Counted from the stretch's first letter, positions 9,844 through 21,300 are shown. The stretch is DNA of 35,394 nucleotides from Lingula anatina (GCF_001039355.2 NW_019775758.1:776487-811880), one strand, 5' to 3'. Notes: a model not told the origin generated them from the letters alone. Numbers and translations: made by a program.

Positions 9844-10644
9844 CCAAATCAACAGTCAATACAATACAGTGTCAATAAATTTAATAGAAAAAGAAACCTC
9901 GCGTTTTTGTACAAAACATGTATGTCCGAAAAAACTACACTACAAAAAGGCAAATATACAGACACTAAACAGGGGAAAAAGTCACTTATATACATGTAAA
10001 GAAAAAGGTAAGAAGAACAAACATTTTTTTCGGGGGGGGGGGGGGTCTACTTCATTTTTCATTTCTGAACTCGTGGCGTTTAGACTGAGTTGGTTTGTCA
10101 AATGACTTTGGTTTCACCATACTCCCATATATACGACAGGAAATAGCTCTTTTTCAAATTTGAATGGGCACTGTAGAAAATGTATGACAGCTAAAGCTCA
10201 CAAACTATGCACGTAGGTTCTATATCATGTAAAGAATAAGTCTTGTAAATTTCAATCAAAGCAGTTGCGTATATTTTGAGGTAGAACGCTCGACGAAAAC
10301 AGGAAGTGCATTCAGCTCACTGGTGAAAAAAAAAAGAAAAAACCACCAAATATTGGCTTGATAGCGGCTTAACATAAAAAAGACTCCGGTCCAACATAAG
10401 TTTAAAGCTTAAAGAATGACGTTGGCCCTACAATGGATCAACGACAAAAAATGATGTTGGTCCTACGTTGGCCCTTAATCGGATCAACGTAAAAAAAATG
10501 ACGTTGACCCGACGTTGGCCCAACGTCGGTAGACCAACGTCATCAGTGCCAACGTTGGCCCAACGTTGGCCCGATGGCGGCATGCCAATGCCGACCAAAT
10601 GCCTACGGTGCCGACGTTGGCCCAACGTCATCTTGCCATGTGGG
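9191..10644. mobile_element. Non-autonomous TIR DNA transposon, 1454 bp, GC-rich subterminal repeats
   Basis: Left end cccagatagcaagaagac matches the inverted right end gtcatcttgccatgtggg (3 mismatches in 18). Both subterminal regions (about 9205-9430 and 10405-10635) are arrays of GGCCCAACGT/GGCCCGACGT motifs in both orientations, much more GC-rich than the surroundings. The interior is AT-rich with a (TA)n tract and a G-run and encodes no transposase. Comparison with the empty site in duplication unit 1 fixes both ends; any target duplication is at most 1-2 bp of A. The superfamily is not assigned. Confidence 0.75.
9781..9842. repeat. (TA)31 microsatellite inside a palindrome
   Basis: A perfect TA run of 62 bp flanked by atttggt on the left and accaaat on the right, so the inverted symmetry extends into unique sequence. 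Confidence 0.95.
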
Positions 10645-11333
10645 AAGTGGAAGAAACATTTAGTTAAATACCATCTGAAATGCAAATAAACTGAAAATAT
10701 CAACGTCACGTGATGTTCTTATTGGTTTGTTGATTTCGCCATCAAACAATGGTTTCTATGATGTTGATTACAGCTAGAATCTGAACTTGTCCAAATAAGA
10801 CAACATATTTAAAATATTTTTATTTATTTATTTTAGATTCAGGCTGTGTGGATAGGTGCTTAAATTATTCCCTGAATGATTATTGTATAGCTAATTGACC
10901 AAGTGCATGTTATCAAAGGAGGTTTATACAATTGCACAGGTGGTATGGCTTCGAAAGTACTCACGATTGGTACTGATCGAGGGAAAAGAGCATGAGAAAA
11001 CCTGTATTAGTAAGAAAATTTGCGTCGTAGTAAATATATGTACTTATAAATGTGTTATATTATTAAAATTTGAAGAAAAAAGTAGTTACACAACTGAAAG
11101 GGTGTGTTTTCATCTATAAAGAAATAAATCATTTACATTTATCTTTACGTGTTTAAGCTGACATAGTTTTCTTAAACGGCTCCCTTCCATCACGTGCACA
11201 AAGCTGATTGGATGTAGTATACCTTTGCTCCCTCCACGAGTTACAGCCTATTTAAACCAATTCCTTATTCAAAACGGCACGGAACACATAGACAGCCGTT
11301 CTAAATATGATTGGCCTGTTCAGTCTGAGTAAA

Positions 11334-11420
11334 ATGTTTTTTCTACGTGTATTTTGGTTGCTGTTGGTGGTTGTTCATGTAATGAGAAACTATTCTTCTG
11401 GAGGTCAGAATGGTCAGATG
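11334..11420 (+). pseudogene. Orphan duplicate of EF-hand gene exon 1
   Basis: An open 29-codon exon with ATG and a GTAAGT donor, the same length and phase as 7359-7445. By hand count 19 of 87 bases differ, giving 12 residue changes and one silent change, which points to relaxed constraint. The hydrophobic core survives (MFFLRVFWLLLVVVHV) but the cleavage region has changed (VMRNYSS in place of VLGNPSS). No EF-hand exon was found between here and the metalloproteinase gene. It is most simply a truncated tandem copy; it could still be transcribed because its promoter-like boxes remain. Confidence 0.65.
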
Positions 11421-11456
11421 GTAAGTTGTCCTGTTTGTTTTATGCTCAGCTCACAC

Positions 11457-11457
<1 letters not shown>

Positions 11458-11502
<45 letters not shown>
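11458..11502. repeat. (ATA)n microsatellite
   Basis: About 14 ATA units at the exact right boundary of duplication unit 2, making it a plausible recombination or deletion breakpoint. Confidence 0.9.
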
Positions 11503-11504
<2 letters not shown>

Positions 11505-12186
11505 TTTATTCTAGTAATTTTAGGCAACAGGCTCATATTACATTTTATAATTTGTATTAAGATAACCACATGTAGCAACACATGTAGTATGACAAAAACA
11601 AAATTAATATACAAGTGTAACAAACATCTGATCACTGCTAGTAATACAAAATAAGAACATGGTACAATGGTATAATAGAAACATAAGCCAACAATTAATA
11701 TGTAATGAGACAAACAATAGGGCTTCATACACTCAATTACATCATTAAGAAATATTTTAACATCATGGTTAGCTCTTTTGTAATGCAATCTTGTTTCATT
11801 TTTTATACCTCTAAAATCACGTTTCTCTTATTCTCCGCATGAACTAGAAAAGCAGCAACGCTGCAGATAAGTGCTGCATCAATTGTAGACATAATTTCTA
11901 CACATATTTTGTCTGGCACATTTTTTTCTACTCCGTATGTTTTGTAACCACTTTTCTCTCAAATCGTTTCAATCTTTCATATCAGTTTCAAAACATTTTG
12001 ACATTTATCATACTGTTTTGGCAGTATGTTCTCGCCAACAATGCCCTCAGACAAGTACCCAGACAGTTATTATTGGCCCTTGATAAACAAATGCAATCAA
12101 ACAATTTCAAATGGATAACCTTACCCCCACCCCCAAACCAACTAAAGGAGTTGGCCATTGAGAAATATTTTGCTACGCATATGCGA
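11503..12186. other. Intergenic, no gene seen
   Basis: AT-rich sequence between the orphan exon and composite repeat copy C. It was checked for a second EF-hand exon on the plus strand; none was seen. Confidence 0.5.
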
Positions 12187-12412
12187 CTAAAACCGCCGAG
12201 GTGTGAACAGCTGTGGACCTCATCGTGCTCTGCAACGTCAAAGGTGAGGCCAAACGTTATTTCAGTGCAAAACAAAATGACAATAAAAGCATCCGAAGTC
12301 ATCTAAAGGGGAACGTTCAGAGCAGGCCTAGCAGATGTGCACACGTACATCCAATCTGGCGCTCTTCGTGATAAGGTTGATAGATTCCATCTGATCACCT
12401 CGCTTCAACGAA

Positions 12413-12490
12413 GCTGTCGTGGCTCCGTGGTAACTCTGCTGACTTGCATACAGGCAGACTCTCGCACACTGGTTCGAATCACATTAGATC
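12413..12490 (+). repeat. tRNA-like module 1 in copy C
   Basis: tggctccgtgg and ggttcgaatc occupy the A-box and B-box positions seen at 4444-4522. Changes in both boxes relative to copy A suggest no ongoing constraint. Confidence 0.5.
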
Positions 12491-12578
12491 TAACGTCATT
12501 TTTTGTTGCCAGAATTAATTTTAAAAATTGCGATTGATTACTTTAAGAGGAAACTGGCACGCACGGAGGGTGGGCGGG

Positions 12579-12684
12579 TCTGTCACGGAGCAGTCGGTAG
12601 CGTGCAAGAATGCAAATGAGGCATCCAAAGCGTCACCAAGCTTGGTAACGCAAAGTCACGGGTTCGAGTCCCGGATGAAGCACG
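12579..12684 (+). repeat. tRNA-like module 2 in copy C
   Basis: Matches 4612-4711, including the intact T-arm-like gggttcgagtccc. The region between the boxes carries small insertions relative to copy A. Confidence 0.5.
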
Positions 12685-13144
12685 TCAGTCCATCACGACA
12701 ACGACCTGGCCCCTGAATCGGGGTGTCACGAGAACGAATGAGGGCTCTCGTGGGACTTAGCAAATTATCTTTTGCATAAAAATACGGTATACTTTATATA
12801 GTTTACATCTGTGTCGACAATTATATTTCCTTTCTCTTCAGTTAAAAGTCCTTATATTGGTGCCACAGATCTTGTACTTAAATTGAGCTATAGCTACAGG
12901 TAACTCCGTATGTTCTGCATTTCATCAAAATGTGCTATTTTCTGGGTGGGATTAACAGAGAGAAATTTTTTGATTTTTTACAAAAGACGCGAGCCCTCTA
13001 CTCCTTTTAACAGGCACACATTTGGTCTTTTCATGCCCCTTCTCTCCTATCTTGGGCTCTTGCTACTCAGGACTGTTCATATGTTCATACAGTACCCGGG
13101 TCAAGTCCCCAGTGGACATTCGAAAGAGTAAAGACTACTCAATA

Positions 13145-13812
13145 CTAAAACCGCCGAGTTGTGAACAGCTGTGGACCTCATCGTGCTCTGCAACGTCAAA
13201 GGTGAAACCAAACGTTATCTCAGTGCGAAACAACATGACAATAAAATCATCCGAAGTCATCTAACTAGGAACGTTCAGAGCAGGCCTATCAATGAATGCG
13301 ATTCAACTTGTTTTGATTCAGTAGCTTTTCCGGTATAATAGCACGTCATACCACCTGTTAACCGTGTTCGGTAGAATAACGATATCTCCTCGGCAGAACT
13401 AATTGAAAAATGTGTTTTATTCAAAATTTCCATCGCTGCAATCGCATCAGTAATTAAACACTGGAATGTTGTTTTTTTTTTATCTTTTTATTCTCTCCTC
13501 TTACGGTCTCGCTAAAAGTAAAACACGCCTGTTGTGAACCGCCTCTGATCCCATTGTACTCTATATCACGGGTAAAGGCTAAATAAATCTTAGTATAAAA
13601 CAAACTCCGAGCTCCATGTTGGGTTGTGAAACACGACTTCCTGTGCATCATGAACTTAACCGTTCATGTCAGGGACTGGGGTTGCGTCTGTTAACCGTTT
13701 TAGGTAGAATATCGATATCTCCTCGGCAGAATTATTTGCCAAATATGTTTTACTCAAAATTTCCATGCCCCTCTTTTCCTATCTTGTGCTCTGTTCTAAA
13801 TACTGTTCATAC
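13145..13812 (+). repeat. Composite tRNA-like dispersed repeat, copy D (tandem to C)
   Basis: The head starts immediately after the tail of copy C. It follows the body to about 13667, then is rearranged: a second partial copy of the gttaaccgt...tcctcggcagaattattt block leads straight to tail-like sequence (cttttcctatcttgtgctct, actgttcata), with no tRNA-like modules. Confidence 0.6.
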
Positions 13813-13878
13813 CTACCAGACTCTGCACCGAATGATCCTGAATTCACCGTACATTCACCGTACATTCACCACACTATC

Positions 13879-14014
13879 CGTTTTCAAGGTGTGCGTCAGT
13901 AAGCGCTTCGAAGTATCAAACGCGACACAGCTCTTGCCTGGTACGCATCTCATCTCAATCTTTGTTCCGGGGTATGATACTGTGAAATGCGTACTGACGC
14001 ATGCCTTGAAAACG
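13879..14014. repeat. Short foldback element, about 136 bp
   Basis: Left end cgttttcaaggtgtgcgtca and right end tgacgcatgccttgaaaacg are inverted repeats with two mismatches in 20; weaker pairing continues about 20 bp inward. No coding capacity and no obvious target duplication. Confidence 0.6.
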
Positions 14015-14379
14015 ATTAATGTTTAATGTAATTTTTTTTTTGCTACAAAAATTCTGTAAAATTAGTTATGGCTGTCACTTGTCAATCATCTGATAATAGG
14101 AACGGAGATGGTGCCTGCAAGTTCATACACTCCCTAGTTTGCTATAAGAAATAAATTTGATACTTCCGTAGCTATAAAATACTATGCAGGTTAATTTTAC
14201 TGAAAGTTCGTTAAAAATCATAAAAAAAGTCCTCATTTACCCACATTTCTTTCCTGTGACATGATATAACGATGAAACTAATGCCACTGAAAGGAGATGA
14301 CCTAAAAACGGTCACAAATACTTCAAAAATCCAAAACACAACAGATAAAATAAACCACAGTGCATTTTGTCCAATTTCT
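14015..14379. other. Intergenic, no gene seen
   Basis: AT-rich spacer with no supported feature. Confidence 0.45.
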
Positions 14380-14505
14380 AGGTTGTATATATTCAAGCGC
14401 ACGATGAATCAGAACGATAAACATCTCCCTAATTACCCGTCCTTTCATTAAGATAATTTGTGCGGCTGAGAGGTGCACCTCCTTAAAATTAGCGCGTGCA
14501 AGCTT
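14380..14505. repeat. 126-bp segment shared with 21360-21712 (uninterrupted copy)
   Basis: Shares gataaacatct, cctttcattaagataattt, gtgcacctcc and agcgcgtgcaagctt, in the same order, with 21360-21712. It lies about 2.4 kb upstream of the metalloproteinase start codon; the other copy is in that gene's first intron and is split by a MITE. It may be an old repeat or a duplicated regulatory segment; the sequence does not decide. Confidence 0.6.
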
Positions 14506-14533
14506 GCAATTAAACTCTCTGTTATTAATTTTA

Positions 14534-14700
14534 CAGGCCCGTAGCCAGCAATTTCAAAGAAGGGGTTCTTTTCCTGAAAAAGTGGACCTTTTACCATATA
14601 ATCCCCATGTACCTAGGTCAAATTTTACCCAGAGTGGACCTTTTTCCAGCAAAAAGGGGGGTTCTTTCGAACCCCCCGAACCCCCCTGGCTACGGGCCTG
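14534..14700. mobile_element. 167-bp MITE with TTTTA target duplication
   Basis: Perfect terminal inverted repeats, caggcccgtagccag at the left and ctggctacgggcctg at the right, flanked by TTTTA on both sides (14529-14533 and 14701-14705). The interior has aaaaagtggacc and runs of G and C but no coding frame. A decayed relative is in a metalloproteinase intron at about 26742-26775 (cctgtagccagcaattgaaa). Confidence 0.85.
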
Positions 14701-14792
14701 TTTTAACTATGCAAATCTTTGGAAATTTTTATTGTCATTCATCATTCACCTCTGAGACACACACATACACACACGCGTGTTAAATTTGTAGT

Positions 14793-14860
14793 TTTCAGCG
14801 AGACTTGAAGCGGAGTAGGATCGATCTACGCAGAACGATAACTTCATTCGGAATGAGCCC
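14793..14860 (+). repeat. PIF/Harbinger-like MITE, right-end fragment
   Basis: Aligns with the right end of the element at 30687-30957: ttcagcgaga, then ggatcgatctacg and cattcggaatgagccc. The left half is missing. Confidence 0.6.
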
Positions 14861-16374
14861 TTGAACAAAGCCACCTCGCTAAACACGGCCAATTAATTTG
14901 CATTGATTCATATTTGTCTTGTTTAAAAGAAGGCATTTCCTAGTAGAACTTCCGCCCAAACCGCAAAATGCGAAGTCGCGAAAGCGAGAAAAAAATCTCA
15001 TGTAGCGTGACTAAAAGGCAGGCCGTGTTACAACACACTGCTACAGATGGCTGGACCACTGCGATATAGAACCCGCTGTGCGAAGGTGAAAACACCCGGG
15101 TGAAACAATTATGGCGCTATATAGGCTTTGGGCCTGTTATCTTAACAGTCCTAAACCTGCGATCTGTCTAAATGAAGTATATATATATATTTTTTTCCAG
15201 TTTATTTCTCTTAAATACTTTTTTTACAGAGAAAGATATAATACGCGACAATGATATAAAATTACTGGTATAAGAATACGAGAAAAATATTTTATAAAAG
15301 TCATTTTTAATCAGGCCCGTGTATTCTATGCCTATGGTTGGTGGATTATGATAATGACATGAGAATGTTCATAGCGTTCGTTTACTTATTAATGATTACT
15401 GTCTGTCTGAAAAATTTCCAAAGTTGTTTTTTACTTAGCCTACTTTCTCATATTCACCACTACAGCTATTCTCACTCACAAATACGCGACTAGGCAGCGC
15501 AATATTAAGCAATCTCTCACTCTTTTCAGAGACATGATAATTTTCCTTTCGTCTAAATCCACCCAAGAGCCGATAAGACTGTCACTTTTGCCATGTTTTA
15601 ATTAACATCGCCTCGGGGTTTGTGCACGGAGACAGTGCAGTACAGATCTGAGTTATGTTAAAAATACCGTAAATATTGCATCGGCGGCATTGTGGATCCT
15701 AACCAACAGACACTTTTGCAAAGGTACTGGCAAAACGCCTTTGTACATGTATTTATGACTAAGGTTCACTTCATGCATATGTTGAATTAATTAATTATAT
15801 CTTGTTTTCTTTATCCACGGTGGATGAAATTCGTGTACGTGACTTAGTGCACCAAGTGTCGTCGTGGCGTCTACACGGGGAAATAATGACATACCCGCGA
15901 TGTGCCCTATCGTCATATAATGACCACTTGTACCACCGCCTTCCTGTTTAATGCATTATGTCAAGCTACGTGGTCTATTGTGCCGTATGACATATCTAAA
16001 CGAGATTTCTCTCTCTTTCACTCCCCGATCCTTTTCTTTCCCCTCCTTCCTTCCCCCCAGGTGCGTTTATGAGCATACTTCACGCGCGCGTGACGTGAGT
16101 GACCCGAGTGACCGTTCGAGTGGACAAAAGTGGACACTCGAGTGGTTTGTCACATACACCTTAGCAGGGGGTTTGCGGTTCAAAGACACGTCCCTTCGAT
16201 GATTCACGATTGACGATTCAGCACCAAGCCGTGGTCATTAGGTCAATTAATGAGGCCGTCGGCTAATTAATTCGCGGTAATAGCGGTTTCATGGCCATTG
16301 GTTTTGACCGCTGAAGCGATTGATTACCACACTTTGCCAAGACCTTGGCCATTCGCTGGACAGTGGACATATAG
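14861..16374. other. Upstream region of metalloproteinase gene, no gene seen
   Basis: Mostly AT-rich, becoming more GC-rich from about 15840. Around 16085-16145 there is a cluster of related short motifs (gtgacgtgagtgacc, gagtgacc, gttcgagtgg, actcgagtgg) including a CRE-like TGACGT. It may be a proximal regulatory region. Confidence 0.35.
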
Positions 16375-16382
16375 TATATAAG
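16375..16382 (+). promoter_or_regulatory. Candidate TATA box of metalloproteinase gene
   Basis: TATATAAG, about 560 bp upstream of the start codon; it implies transcription start near 16405. The 5' UTR would then contain several upstream ATGs, including a 112-codon frame at 16447-16785, which might dampen translation. An unseen 5' UTR intron is also possible. Confidence 0.35.
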
Positions 16383-16933
16383 GTGGACATCACCGTTCTT
16401 CGGATATTCTCCAGGACGGAGGCTGGATATCGATGATATAGGATGAATGTTGGTCGATGTCGTCGCTGAATTTATGAAAAAAATCCTAGTTGTCTCTCAA
16501 GACATTCTACATACAAGGAGCTATCATTGCCGGAGTTACACAATTGTTTCACTTGCATATCTTAAGATTTTTAGGGCGTGCGGAGAGAGGTCTTTTATAA
16601 GACATTGGAACTCTCGACTCATTCCTTTTTTCTCAAATAATTGTTTTGACACTTCATCATTGACTGACTTTGCACAACGTGCATTGCGACTTCATCGGGC
16701 GTTTTACCATATCAAGCGCCAGAACATTATGCTTTGGCATTTATACACATCAACAGAATATAGCTTTAAGGTTGCAAGCACTTGAAAAGAACAACAGATA
16801 ATCAATTAGACAGGTGTGAACTGTAACTTTAAAGGTGCTATTAAGGAACTCCGCGATAAGGCTCCCACCAGCTTCTCGGTCCTAGAAGCTCGGACATCAG
16901 GTTATTTCCTGGACATAAAAGAAAATTACAAAT

Positions 16934-17152
16934 ATGGTGCATGGGATGCGGCTCAGGTGGGCTATTGCTTTACTGACGGTAATAGTAGCTGGGGAGATAC
17001 TTGGCGCTCCTTTAAGATCAGAAAATGGCGCTTTCTTGGAGGCAGATGAGAACATCCAGTTTGATGAGGATTCTAAAATAACGCCGTACTCGCCGGATCC
17101 TATCAAGACCAAGCTTCTTGCCAGCGAAGAAGAAAGACAAAAATATGCCATG
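16934..17152 (+). CDS. MMP exon 1: signal peptide and start of prodomain
   Basis: 73 codons ending ATG before GTGAGT, phase 0. A hydrophobic segment ([19 protein letters not shown]) ends in a plausible cleavage site after Ala25. A second in-frame ATG at codon 5 could also start the protein; the first is chosen because both keep the signal peptide. Confidence 0.8.
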
Positions 17153-18049
17153 GTGAGTTGACGTTACTTTAGATGCAGCATTGTTGTTATTATTGTTATC
17201 ATTGCTATTACTGCAGGTGAATTAATGTACCTTTTTATCAAGTCCCATTTTTTTTAAAGGTCTGATATCTCAAACTTTCAGTATGTTATATTTTATTCAA
17301 AATATTTATTTTAGATTCTTACATTCAATCTTGTAACATGAATCGTTGATAACGATCTTCCACAAAACAGGATATCACTAAACGGCAGATCAAGGAATAT
17401 AACAAGAAACACTACCCATACAAACATCTTACCGATGAAATGCCATGCAAATACAGGAGACAGGTGTCACAGACGCTCGCCATATCTCGGTTTTAAAATC
17501 AAACGTGCGTTCACTGTTGCATAAATGAGTCCATGCGGTCAGTACAACAGGGTTCTGTTGCACAATTCAGCTTGAGGTGGAAAACCTGTCCCAACTTTTA
17601 AACAAAAACGTTTTGACGTCAGTTTCATGTTAATAACAACGCAGTACGAATTGACGCAAACTGATTTTTTTCATCTCAAGAGAAATTGTCCGATTCGAGA
17701 ATTATTTTGTGAAGTTGGCACCGGTGCAAAGCCCATATAAGAAAGTAATACCGGTAGTGTGATGACTAAGATGGCGGTGATTTTTACATTGTAGACCATG
17801 AGCATCAAAACCATGGGCAGACAAATAAATCAAAGCAAATAATAAATGGTAATAATAGGGATGCAATTTTAAAGACCCCTTCGAGCACGGGCGTGAAGTA
17901 ATTTATTTGTTTGTGGTTAATACTCGACGGGAGACAGACCACGGAAAAACGATGGTATGGTGATAATTTTCATCCATGGACTTCAACTCTTGCAATTTTA
18001 GTCTATGTCTGAAATACGCTGTCAGTTGGTATGAGCAGAGATCAATGAT

Positions 18050-18131
<82 letters not shown>

Positions 18132-18167
18132 GTCGTGTGTCTCCTGAACTATACTTGCAAAAATGCC

Positions 18168-18229
<62 letters not shown>

Positions 18230-18276
18230 GTCTCTCTCTCACTCTCTCTCTCACAGACACACATATACACATACAG

Positions 18277-18367
<91 letters not shown>

Positions 18368-21300
18368 AGCGCGTAAATATACATCAACACGACCACAGCA
18401 TTAAAGATGATCTCTTTTTATGTTACGAGAGCGCAAGATGCCGATTATGAGGATGACATAAGAAGCAAACACACACACAACGACACAAACACACACACAC
18501 ATACAGTGACACACACCCACACCTGGATTATTACAATGGATGATGCACGATGGACATTCAGTTGAAGAATATTTGCCTCTGGCGGGGGAAGGGGGAGGGA
18601 GGGGGTGGCCCTTTGGCCCTTTGGCCAGATAAAGTGTACTTTGAATCAAATTCCAATCTAGCATCAATGCCATCTCACCATTTCTGTCAACTAAGGGGGC
18701 GAAAAGATCCACTTTTTCAAAATAAAAAACCCTTTGAAATATTTGGCTACATGATTAACGACATGGCATAAAAACACTTACGAGTAAATTTTGACAGTTA
18801 CATGCAATGGTGCGTATTATAACACAGACTCAGATGGAGACACATCTGAATATAAGTGCCTGAGGATTATGTAATTGTCGCCGTTCACTGTCATAAATTG
18901 TGTCATATAAGATGCGGATGGGAAAAGATACCTTTATTTTATTTTTCTCACGAATCAAGAGGACATATTATTAGCAAAAACCAGGGTGTCTTTTTTATAT
19001 TTTCCATAAATTTTCAAATGTCACTTTTTAATTAATATATTGAGAAAGTCTTGTGTCCCCTACCAGATTGATTTTTCACTACATACTCACAGGAATGTCT
19101 CTGCTTAATTCATGACAAGTTTCTCCAATTCTCTACTTCTACACTCGTTGGAGAAAAGTGCGTGTTATTAATCTGTGGCTCTGGTGGAGGGGAGGGTCTC
19201 GCGGTCCCCCATTTTTCGAGAGCTCAGAACAGACAGAAGAGTACACAAGTTGCTTACAGGCTGTGCCCTTAGGATTACTCCTGTCAAATGTGCAAAGTGA
19301 CACGTACCTGTGTCGAAACAAATTGAAATGAATTGAATCTTTAGAAGGAAATATTTATCCTGAGAGCCACCCCAACCACTGTGTTATCTGGAGTGAAAAA
19401 GATAAGAAATCTGGCCAGCATCAATTTAGATTAATCAGTGGCGTTTTATATTGGTATTAATGGACACCAAACTGTCACCATGGCGTTTAGTGTCCAGTTG
19501 TGGCCGGAGAAGGGGTCAGTGAGTGGTCAAGGTGGTTACTGCAACGGAGATTGCTGTTAATGCTGATGTCTGTGATATCTGTAATGTGTACGGTCATTTG
19601 TTTTGGTTTGAGTCACCCCCTCCACCCCCCCCCTCCACCCCCCAGACCTCCAGCCCTGACCACTGGTTTTTCTCAACAGTGAGGTCACTAAGTGCCTTTG
19701 TCCTGTAGTACGTGACTGGACAATAACCAATCCTCTGTCCCCATGAACGTGTAATTACCGAAGTTTAAAGAAGAAGCTTCATTGTAACAATTAATTTTGG
19801 CCGACGAAGGTTCGCTCTGAATCAAAATTGGCCCAAGTTTTATACCATTTCGAAAATTGGGTCAACCAATGAAAAAAAAGGGCCCACTTTTTTTAAAGAA
19901 AAAGACACCACCCCCTTTGAAGTCCTGTGCATTACTTTTTGACATCAACATGTAACCAGTGTTTCATCACTGAGCCCAGCACATAGAGATCTACATATAC
20001 TAGCAAATTATCATACTTTAGACTTCCTCCCAGAGGATAAATTAGCATTGGAATAATTTATGGTCCCGTTGGTGGCCACCGTTTTCGATCTAAGACACGT
20101 TTTGATCAGATTTTCGTCCAGACGCCATGTCACATTTTAACGCAAATTACAATTCGTGACTAATTTTGGCAGAGGCACGCGTATGAATAATCACGATAAT
20201 CTTGTCTTCATGGAATATTTAAAGGCCACTTTGTGTTAATGTTAGCCTTAAATGCTTTCCGAATTTTCACGACCACGCATTTTTGTACTTGTAGATGATC
20301 ACGAATACCTATAATTAGATTTTCAATTTTTCCGCTGTAAGACTTTAGGACTAATCTTTTTTATCACTCGGTCCTGAAAAACACATTATAATTTCAAAAA
20401 GGTAAAATTGGCGTTTTTCTTCCGATCCCAACGATAGCTGAAGTGTTTTGGTTGGTTTAAAATCGAGAACAAACGCCATTCCACTATTGAGAAAAGTTCC
20501 TTATTAAAGTATGCGAGAGTGAATTATCGGAGTAATCTTATCTTAATTACTGTACAATTACAATTAGATATATCTGAAAAATAAATGAGGAATTCATAAT
20601 CGCGTTAATCAGGAGATATGCCACCTTGCAATTAAGTCGCTTAACGCTCTCGATCTAATTTACGATAATTGCGCACGCGCCACCTTAACCGTTAAGATAA
20701 TAAACTTTGAAACAATAAAAGCCATTGTGCGATGCCATTACCAACGAAGTGCTCAGAAAAAAATTTACACTTTCATAAGCGTGAAATTTGGACTGAACAA
20801 GTTACATAATTTCTATGTGGTTGACGAGGTGTGTATAATATTTACTTGCAACAAACTTCATAACAATGTTGTTCATTAAAGTACATCATGTAGAAGTCAA
20901 AGGTGAGATGTTCCGCAGGAAAAGATTTCAACATTTCGAAGAAGTTCTCTAGAATGACGCTTTGATGACTGATTTTGTGGTTCGAGACGGTAAAGAAAGA
21001 CTGGGAAAAGTTAAATTCATTAAATAAACATAAATTGCATAGTTTATTGCACTTAATACACCAGAGATAACTGGTTGAAGTTACAAACAAAATACTACGT
21101 ACTATACAATGAATTAAGTAATACTGACCAACATTCTACCTAAAAGCCTACAAAAACGGTGTAAAAACTTACCATAAAGACAATTTCTATTTCGTATGGG
21201 ATTGAAATAAATGCTTTGATTGACATGACACATTCGAAATAAAAAGAAAATGGAGATAATACAAAATCCGTCTCAGAAACTTTAAAGGCGAGGCCACCAA

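Larger units (their letters stand above)
8932..11461 (+). repeat. Segmental duplication, unit 2 (interrupted by a 1454-bp element)
   Basis: Direct repeat of 6428-7490, offset about 2.5 kb, so the original tandem unit would have spanned the whole EF-hand gene. It carries the promoter, exon 1 and the first 40 bp of the intron, then stops exactly at an (ATA)n microsatellite (11461). Removing 9191-10644 leaves 1076 bp, close to the 1063 bp of unit 1. Confidence 0.85.
12187..13144 (+). repeat. Composite tRNA-like dispersed repeat, copy C (internal deletion)
   Basis: Begins with the head ctaaaaccgccgaggtgtga. Just after aacgttcagagcaggccta it jumps to gcagatgtgcacacgtacat, so about 440 bp of the body present in copy A is missing. 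Both tRNA-like modules and the tail follow, ending aaagactactcaata directly against the head of copy D. Confidence 0.7.

Noticed and set aside
9761-10105. 114-codon frame inside the 1454-bp element as a transposase remnant
   Set aside because: It begins in the (TA)n tract and shows no transposase motif.
16447-16785. 112-codon frame upstream of the MMP as a separate protein
   Set aside because: No recognisable domain, and it lies between the TATA-like box and the MMP start codon, so it is more likely 5' UTR or an upstream frame.
18042-18450. Several overlapping frames on both strands
   Set aside because: They are translations of TA, GT, CT and CA microsatellites.
20842-21090. Minus-strand 82-codon frame in MMP intron 1
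   Set aside because: No recognisable domain, no splice-compatible neighbours, and ordinary AT-rich composition.
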